Source of the DNA: Silene noctiflora
Lineage: Eukaryota; Streptophyta; Magnoliopsida; Caryophyllales; Caryophyllaceae
Assembly (NCBI GenBank): GCA_009801015.1
Contig: VHZZ01000136.1
Location: forward strand, 108,668 to 134,985
Reading direction: 5' to 3'
DNA: 26,318 nt
Shown: positions 19,894 to 26,318 of the stretch, one piece after another
How the letters are laid out: the number at the start of each line of letters is the position of its first letter
Numbering within the stretch: position 1 is the stretch's first letter
Position numbers and translations under genes: made by a program
Notes under the pieces: generated by a model
Seen by the model: only the letters and a program-made list of their open reading frames with translations
What the model was told of the DNA's origin: nothing
Databases searched by the model: none

Positions 19894-20175
19894 TTTTTTT
19901 AGGAAAAAACCCGGTAGGGTATTACTTAAATTATGATAAATCAAAAATTACAGCAGCATTAGCGGTCGATGGCAAGCATTCTGACCGCATAGTCTTACCA
20001 ATCACTCAAGCCTAACATGAGCAAGTGCATGAGCTACACAATTGTTCTCACGACTTGTACACGACCAAACAACATAAATAAAATCACTACATAAAGCTAG
20101 AGTATCATCGATAATTAACGAAAAGCCACTTCGTCCCATTCTCTTCTCCTTTAACCCCTCAATTACCTGCAAACA
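19894..20175 (-). pseudogene. LINE 3' end: RNase H (RVT_3) C-terminal fragment and tail
   Basis: The minus-strand open segment 20172-20002 gives LQVIEGLKEKRMGRSGFSLI, then a run ending SRENNCVAHALAHVRLE and a stop. The R-x-x-N-x-x-AHALA motif is the signature C-terminal helix of the plant LINE RNase H domain. After a frame shift the sequence resumes GKTMRSECLPSTANAAVIFD, then LS and a stop, as at a polyprotein end. The plus-strand run ttttttt (19894-19900) would be the poly(A) tail. The copy is 5'-truncated and dead. Confidence 0.8.
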
Positions 20176-20635
20176 GTGATATTATAAAGCTACAATATCA
20201 TCAATATTGTATTGAAAAACCTGTGATATTGTATTTAAATCCTCAATCCTCAAATATTTAGGAGTTCTCACCAAATCTCCCCCCCCCCCTCTCTATCTCT
20301 CCGTGTGTGTGCGTTAAAACAAAAGTTGTGGACTAAAATGAAGCTTTTAAAAAAAAGTTCCCCCTTTCTCTCATTCTCTCAGCCGCCCCCTCTCCTTCTC
20401 TATCCCACTTTTCTCCTATTTGTTTCTCACAAATCAAAACAAATAGAAACAAAACAAAACTCAAAATAAATCCTCTCATTTGATTCTATCCTCTCATCCT
20501 CACAAACACCAGCCACCACCTGCTACCATCCATCTCATCGTCGGACCACCCTAAGCCACAACCACTTCAGCCATTTAATACCATACTCACCAAAAACCAC
20601 GCGCAACCAGCCACCAGTCACCACCGCCACCACCA
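20176..20635. other. Pyrimidine/CCACC-rich intron segment
   Basis: No gene. It has a C-run at 20280-20289, ctct-rich tracts and CCACC-rich DNA leading into the AAT microsatellite. The CCACC texture resumes after the Cassandra insertion (21549-21600), so the two halves were one block. Confidence 0.5.
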
Positions 20636-20640
20636 ATAAC

Positions 20641-20699
<59 letters not shown>
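20636..20699. repeat. (AAT)n microsatellite
   Basis: About 21 nearly perfect aat units, ending immediately before the Cassandra target duplication. Confidence 0.95.
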
Positions 20700-20701
<2 letters not shown>

Positions 20702-20862
20702 CCTGTAATATTCCACTGAACAGAAGACATTATTCAGGTGGGGTACTCCCTTGAAGAGGTCCACTGATAGACTTAAAATCTGACTAGTGCTTAAAGGGAT
20801 TGAAAATACTACTCATATCAACAAAGTGCACTTTCTTTCCTAGTTATCCATGTGAAATAACT

Positions 20863-20921
20863 CAAAAGTTAAGCGTGCTAGGTTGGGAATAGTCTTAGGA
20901 TGAGTGACCTCCTGGGAAGGT
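20863..20921 (+). other. 5S rRNA-derived segment in the 5' Cassandra LTR
   Basis: Box A-like agttaagcgtgct and box C-like aggatgagtgacctcctggg (one change from canonical). The copy in the 3' LTR (about 21355-21415) is more decayed: agaacgggtgacctcccggg. It is homologous to the 3' half of plant 5S rRNA but is not a full 5S gene. Confidence 0.85.
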
Positions 20922-21054
20922 TGCCCGAATGTGCATGAGTGAGGACAAAATGCGCTGTAAAGGACTCGTTTTGATATGTGAGCAATGTACACAGCCTGAC
21001 GAGCTAGCATGACTAACCACTCCCGACCAGTGGGTTGCGTTGGGGTGTTACCAG

Positions 21055-21066
21055 TGGCAATAGAGC
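21055..21066 (+). other. Putative primer binding site of Cassandra
   Basis: tggcaatagagc begins two to three bases after the 5' LTR. It keeps TGG, A and AGAGC of the Met-tRNA complement. Decayed. Confidence 0.6.
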
Positions 21067-21553
21067 AACCTTGCGACCGTGTGGTTAACCTTTGGTCAGG
21101 GGTGCCCGGGTCAGCTACCTAGCGGGGAGGATTCTGGGGTTGGTTGTGGTCAGATACTGCTTGGCGCAATGAGGACATTACGTTCTTCGACTTGGGGTGT
21201 GTAATATTCCACTGAATCGAAGACGTTATTCGGGTGGGGTACCCCCTTGAAGAGGTCCACGTATTCGCTTAAAATATGATTAGTGCTTAAAGGGATTAAA
21301 AGTACTACTCATATCAACAAAGTACACTTTCTTTCCTGGTTATCCATGTGAAAGAACTCCAAAGTTAAGCATGCTTAGCTAGGAGTTGTTTTAGAACGGG
21401 TGACCTCCCGGGAAGGTTGCCAAGATGAACATGAGTGAGGACAAAATGCACTTGGAAGTACTCGTGTTGATATCTGGGCATTGTACACAGCCTGACGAGC
21501 TATCATGAGTGACCGCTCTCGACCCATGGGTTGGATCGGGGTTTTACAACACC

Positions 21554-22040
21554 AACCGCATTTCCCACCACCGCCACCATCACCTAAGTACACCCCATCG
21601 TCGATCTTCCTATTTCTATTTTCTCACATTTCCTTCTCGTCTCTTTCCCTTCTTCTCCTTCGGCCACCTCTAGTTCCCGCTACCACTCGACGGGCAATCT
21701 TTTCACCTCCTATTTTCGTCCACCATGACCACCTGTCCCGGCCTCTTAGATCTGTTTTTTTTTGTCAAAAACAGTAGATCTAACACTCGCCATTGAAGAT
21801 GATTTTTTTTGGATCATTTTTTTTTAAGTGATTAATGTTTGGATCTATGTATTTTTTAAGATCTCCCATTTAGATCTGAATTTTTTAAGATTAAACTCGC
21901 CATTGAATAAGAAGGATAAAGGCGGTTGGTGGGTGACTGGTGTGGTGGTTGCGTTGGCGAGTGTGGTAATGGTGGCAATGGTGATGAGGTGGTGGCGTGG
22001 GTGTGGGTCGTTAGTGGTGGAAGGTGGTAGTATTTATCAG
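21554..22040. other. CCACC-rich to GGTGG-rich block after Cassandra
   Basis: No recognisable protein. Open frames at 21505-21777 and 21828-22052 are simple-sequence artefacts. The strand composition flips from C-rich to G-rich near 21790-21920, as in 9540-10140. Confidence 0.4.
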
Positions 22041-22045
22041 TGGTC

Positions 22046-22490
22046 GGACTAAAGTTAAACTTATAATGGACTAAAGTTGCACTTATAAAGACTAAAGTTA
22101 CGTAAACATGTTTTAAAATTAAATAAATTCAAATTAAAATATTAAAAAACACATTGTAGTAAAAAAGTTATACACGTAAAAGTTTGAAGTTACACTTGTA
22201 AAAGACTAAAGTTACAACTGTATACACTAATACGTTATAAACTTGTCTTAAAAATATAAAAATTCAAAATAATATGCGTCAAAATCATTTTTTAGTATAA
22301 AAATTACACACTTAAAGCATTAAATTTACAAATATATCATCGAAACACTAAAGTGATTGTCATAAAGCTTTAAAGTAACAATTAAAATAACTTTTTTTTG
22401 TATAAAACACTCGTAAAGCATATTAATGTTACACTCATGAATCATTCAAAGACTAAAGTTACACTCATAAGGCATTAAAGTTACACTAAA
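22046..22490 (+). repeat. Degenerate short repeat, actaaagttacact-type
   Basis: Phrases such as ggactaaagttgcactta, agactaaagttacg, agactaaagttacaac, aagactaaagttacactc and attaaagttacacta recur irregularly every 20-100 bp through this AT-rich stretch. Confidence 0.7.
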
Positions 22491-22529
22491 AATAATATGT
22501 GGCTGGGAGAAGGTCTCATGGACTCAAAA

Positions 22530-22895
22530 TACCATTCATGGTAACATGACACACTTGAGTCAAACATCCAAAATCCGCCACTTATCATGTGAATGAGACA
22601 TAAACAAATCATCCTAGTGATAAAAAAGTGTTAATACGTCATACACAAGTGTTAGGACAAAGGTCTAGTGGTATATTACCAAGGCAAGGCAGGAAAAGAG
22701 GTAAGAAACAAACTAAACATGAATCCAATGGCTATTCAAGGTAAACATGACATATGTGGGTGAAGCATTCAAAAACCGTGAAACAAAATGTAAATAAGAC
22801 TTACTCAAAATGTTGTTTAAATAAGTGTTGACATACCCCTCGTAAGTATTAAAACAAAGGCCAAAATCATACTGAACAAGACAAAGCGAGAAAAG
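22530..22895 (+). repeat. Diverged about 200-bp tandem duplication
   Basis: ggtaacatgacacac (22540) and ggtaaacatgacatat (22740) start matching segments. Both continue with a caaacatcc/aagcattc motif, an aaataag(tg/ac) motif, ...agtgtta/ttaaaac and acaaaggtc (22657) / acaaaggcc (22853). The period is about 197-200 bp, and a partial third start follows. Confidence 0.65.
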
Positions 22896-22931
22896 AGGGT
22901 CTATAGGTCAACAACGCAAACTTGAGAAGTT

Positions 22932-23090
22932 GAACGGTCAAGTATGTTATGAGGGTCAATTTTGAACGATCCCCTCCTTGGTGGAAGGAGCTTGGACGGT
23001 TGAGTATGTTATGAATGGTCAAGTATGAACGATCCCTTTCTTGTTGGAAGGAACTTCAATGGTCAAGTTTGCTATGAACGATCAAGGGGT
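22932..23090 (+). repeat. Tandem repeat, 62-63-bp unit, about 2.5 copies
   Basis: Units start at 22932 (gaacggtcaagtatgttatg), 22994 (ggacggttgagtatgttatg) and 23057 (caatggtcaagtttgctatg). Each contains gaacgatcc and a ttggaaggaactt-like end. Confidence 0.85.
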
Positions 23091-23109
23091 AATGTGCGTG
23101 ACCTACTCT

Positions 23110-24424
23110 TTGAATCGTAAGAGGGCAAACTAACCCCTTGAGTTGAACTTACATGAATCTCATGTCTAGAACTAGACTTATAATCATTTAAAGTTGACCC
23201 TTTATGAAGACGGTGTTATTTCCTTTACCAGTTTTCATTACAACTTTCATATAACTTGTTTAAACATGTTAATGCCCATCTATCCTCACTAATTGCAACA
23301 TATATACACCCAATAATCGTTTACAAGACTCATGAATGCATTGAAAATAACCAAACATCAAATAATTATAAGAATCGTCAGCAGCACAAAACTACAACTC
23401 TACCCAAAATGACTCAAACTTTAAAGTTGGACACAACATCATAAACTAACATGAAACCTCATTACTCAGCATCAAACTAATATATTTGCGACATAAGAAA
23501 CATGAGATGAGCATAGGTATGATTTAAAGTAATCCCAACACATATTATTCATCTCTTTTCTCCATAACACTCATAAGACCATGGTATTGACATCAATTCT
23601 CTAAAACACCATCTAAATCAACATTTACATGATGAATGTAAACTTATGAAACATAAGAGGTACATAAACATATCAAGGAAGACGAAAAACACAAATTCAA
23701 TACAAAGTTCACAACTTTATCCAAATTCAAAATCAACACATAAAGGTAGTATCTTTTCGTCAATAGTCTTCTAATTTAACATCCAATTAACACCAAAATA
23801 TGTAATACCAAGTAACCCATCGTTGTTACCTTAAATTGCACTTCTAATCCTCTAAACCCTCTTTAATATGGTAGTAGTCCTTCTCCAGGTCTTTAGGGTC
23901 ACCTTTAAGCACAAAGACATGATCGATTTGTTAGAATGTCTAACTTGAAAACGATGGGATTTTGAGAAGGTTGAAAAGATGACACTTTCTTACCTTAAAA
24001 GATGAAGGATGATAAAAGATGAAGTTTGGTGAGAAAATGGATTGATTTGATGGAGGAATGGAGGAGATATATGAGTTTTAAGTTTTCAAAGAGAGGGGCT
24101 TAATAGAGGGTTTTGTGAGGAAAGAAAATCGAAAATTGAGGTGGAAGGGATGAAGTGAGTTGTGAGGAAATGAGAATAAAGCCTAGAATTATAGCCTAAC
24201 ATGTCTTAGTTTGGCCCATGACCCAATTGACTCGGATTCTACTCAAATTTCACGTAAAATTCGATTTTAATCTCTATTTGGGCACTTTCGTAGCGGTTTC
24301 TACCCAGCTTTACTAAAAACGCGATTTTAATAAAATAAGGCTAATAAAATAATAAAAATAAACATTTAAATTAATAAATTCAACAATCTCCCCACCTTAA
24401 AAAATTTCCGTCCTCGAAACTTGA
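23110..24424 (-). mobile_element. Probable Ty3/Gypsy LTR remnant with adjoining polyprotein end, minus strand
   Basis: On the minus strand, 24424-24384 reads ttcaagtttcgaggacgg, then an aaattttttaaggtggggag segment. This matches the usual FEDG/FRGRKFF-type end of plant Gypsy polyproteins followed by a purine-rich tract. An LTR start TGTTGAATTTATT follows near 24389 and runs toward lower coordinates. The far end was not located; it may include the tandem repeats at 22932-23090. The stretch 24425-24962 has no feature I can name. Confidence 0.4.
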
Positions 24425-24962
24425 AAGTAGGAAACAAAAACTTACAAGGACAAAGTCACTTTTTCTAATTCGAGGACCAAAACATTTACAAAGAGTGAAA
24501 TCTCAAAATTGAAACCTTTCCAAAAAAGATTTAAAGAAGTTTTCAGATGTACAATTACTCGTCAAGAGAACGAAAGAGTTGTTGTTGTGCATACAAAAAC
24601 GCTGTCAATCCAAATCAATGACAAAGCAAAACTCAAAATTTTTTGCCGATAAGTGTACAATCAGTTATTAGACGTCTCAAATAACGAATTCTAGCATCAA
24701 ATCAAACACGAAAGCCAAAGTAAACATGAGAAATCCAGTTTCAAACTTCTATAAAAATTATAAGTTTGCAAACATAAAATAATTTTTTTTGAAATTTTCT
24801 GAAGGTATAGACTTAAAATATCAAAAAATTGCACAAAAGAAAAACTACTCGTGTAAGCCAATCATAAATCATGGTAACTGAATAAACACACAACGAACAA
24901 AGGGAAATAATTCGAAATTATAAGGGGTACAATGTCACGATAAAGTCGATAAAGAGGTTAAC

Positions 24963-26232
24963 TGTAACACCCCTATCTCCCAAGGAGCCTTAACAAGACC
25001 TTGCCTAGGCAATAAAGGGCGCTACCATCTCGGTTTCCCGAGGTAAGTATATCAAATAGAACATCCAAGAACATTTAATAATTCCTTTACATCTTACAGC
25101 GGTACAAAAGATACTACTCAGCTATACAAAATAAGAAAAGTACAATTAGTGACACTACTCTCGCCTAACGATCAGTTCTATGTCATGCGACCTTCCAACC
25201 CCGCAACTACACCAAGACAGCATCCACACTAAATCTGAAAGTCACACTACTCACCATCACCGAATGGATTACCACAATTTGAAAACAATAAACGGGGTTA
25301 GTCAACTAAATAATTGACACAAGCTGTAGGAAACCATACAAGATAAATAATAATAATCAAACAATCCTCCAACTACAAGTATAATCAGTAAACGACTACA
25401 CACCAAAGTGTGTAATCCTGCCAGATTACCCATCGCAATAGGTAATCCACACCGCCAGTGGGGACCACAACCTTACCACCAAAATCTCCGCTCATCACAA
25501 CAAGCGAACCCAGATCGTTAATGTGTACATTCACCTTGTGACGGGAGCCACAAGAGGCGAACATGGGATTGAAACCGTCTCCCGAAAATGGTTCCACAAC
25601 AACATCCAATAACCAACACAATAATCTCAATCATAATAATATTACAACAATAAACCATCACAATCTATCTTATGCCAATTACACAGTCAACTGAGTAGGA
25701 AAACCTTACCTCTAACGATTCTCAAGCAAGCATCGAACACCACACATATGCACACGAAAGACCGCCATCGACACCTAAAACAACAATATGACCTTATCAC
25801 AAACAACCATAACCCTAGCCAAAGCCACATATGGTGAGGATTACTTACCTTATGCGATAGACTGATGACTAGATCGTATCCGACTTGCACGTCCGCTCCC
25901 ATGGTGGTCTCGTAGGTGAAGGCTCAATAGGTGGTAGGGTGGAAAGAGAAAGAGAGAAGGTCTGATTTTGGTTTTGCGAAAAAGAAAAGAAATGAAAATG
26001 ATTTTGGGTTACGACTTCCGCGTAACATTATATTACGCTGCCACTAATGCACTCGGTCGAGTACCAGCACACTCGGTCAAGTGTCACCCACACTCGGCTG
26101 AGTGACCCTTACTAAGTATAGTTCTTGGTCTTAGATGCAATATAACTCTAAGTCCGTCATTACCAAAGGGTCCAACGCAGTCAAATGTACCTACGGTTAG
26201 TCAACGAGTCCCCCATTAGGGTTTGTATTACA
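24963..26232 (-). mobile_element. Solo LTR, 1,270 bp, palindrome-rich family
   Basis: The ends are TGTAACAC and GTATTACA (inverted at 7 of 8). They are flanked by perfect 5-bp duplications ttaac at 24958-24962 and 26233-26237. The minus orientation is inferred from the dyads sitting near the right end and a TATA-like taatataatg on the minus strand near 26025-26034. Minus-strand splice-donor-like sites aggtaagg (about 25704-25711) and aggtaagt (about 25846-25853) are present. The open frames at 25385-25630 and 25687-25902 are not recognisable proteins. Confidence 0.8.
26050..26104. repeat. Three ACTCGGTCGAGT-type palindromes
   Basis: cactcggtcgagta (26050-26063), cactcggtcaagtg (26070-26083) and cactcggctgagtg (26091-26104), with about 20-bp spacing. 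The second and third are decayed at the centre. Confidence 0.85.
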
Positions 26233-26318
26233 TTAACGAGCATAGAACCTTACCAACAACCAGATTAATTCCAAAAAAAACTTGTCAAAATGGGTGGGAG
26301 CGGAATGAACAATAAACT

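Larger units (their letters stand above)
20704..21548 (+). mobile_element. Complete Cassandra TRIM retrotransposon (two LTRs, short internal domain)
   Basis: 845 bp, flanked by perfect 5-bp duplications acacc at 20699-20703 and 21549-21553. The 5' LTR is 20704-21052 and the 3' LTR 21200-21548, both about 349 bp and starting TGTAATATTCC. The 147-bp internal domain has no coding capacity. A primer-binding-site-like tggcaatagagc at 21055-21066 resembles the initiator-Met tRNA complement TGGTATCAGAGC. cttggggtg before the 3' LTR could be a degenerate polypurine tract. The two LTRs differ at very roughly 50 positions by eye, so the insertion is old. Known: Cassandra is non-autonomous and carries 5S rRNA-derived sequence in its LTRs. 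Confidence 0.93.

Noticed and set aside
21375..21593. Open frame on the minus strand across the 3' Cassandra LTR
   Set aside because: It is antisense to 5S-like LTR sequence; the same reading occurs at 1516-1713 only because that copy is inverted.

Overview
The window is nuclear DNA from a flowering plant, probably a eudicot. It is AT-rich, with short GT-AG exons scattered through kilobase-sized introns full of transposable elements. It carries a plant-type STE20/GCK kinase of the BLUS1-like family and three copies of the plant-specific Cassandra TRIM (an LTR containing 5S rRNA sequence). A Caryophyllales source is only a weak guess from the style of the repeats.

Only one real gene is visible, on the + strand. 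Fifteen exons between 3010 and 19880 keep a single open frame of about 458 codons with matching splice phases. They encode the C-terminal lobe of a Ser/Thr kinase from the APE motif (subdomain VIII) to subdomain XI, followed by the plant BLUS1/OSR1-like regulatory tail. Both ends lie outside the window: the ATP-binding lobe upstream and the C-terminal coiled-coil exon(s) downstream. The first 3 kb and last 6.4 kb therefore read as introns.

Layout. 1-2502: palindrome-rich LTR material on the minus strand, with a Cassandra solo LTR nested in it. 3010-4268: kinase-lobe exons. 4269-11187: a 6.9-kb intron with a second palindrome-rich LTR, a Cassandra LTR, a decayed L1-type LINE fragment, a terminal-inverted-repeat (TIR) bounded region with CCACC/GGTGG-rich DNA, and a possible Stowaway remnant. 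11188-12838: regulatory-tail exons. 12839-15330: an intron with a 650-bp solo LTR, an hAT element containing a SINE, and a MULE-like MITE. 15331-15652: two exons. 15653-19481: an intron with a Tourist/PIF MITE and a second SINE. 19482-19880: three exons. 19881-26318: a last intron with a LINE RNase H tail, a complete Cassandra element, tandem repeats, a Gypsy LTR remnant and a 1,270-bp solo LTR.

The most interesting signal is a recurrent near-perfect dyad, ACTCGATCGAGT or ACTCGGTCGAGT, in short arrays. The arrays sit just inside the minus-strand start (U3) of four LTRs whose other sequence has diverged, upstream of TATA-like boxes, which looks like a transcription-factor operator array. Many element boundaries are confirmed by target-site duplications readable directly in the sequence.
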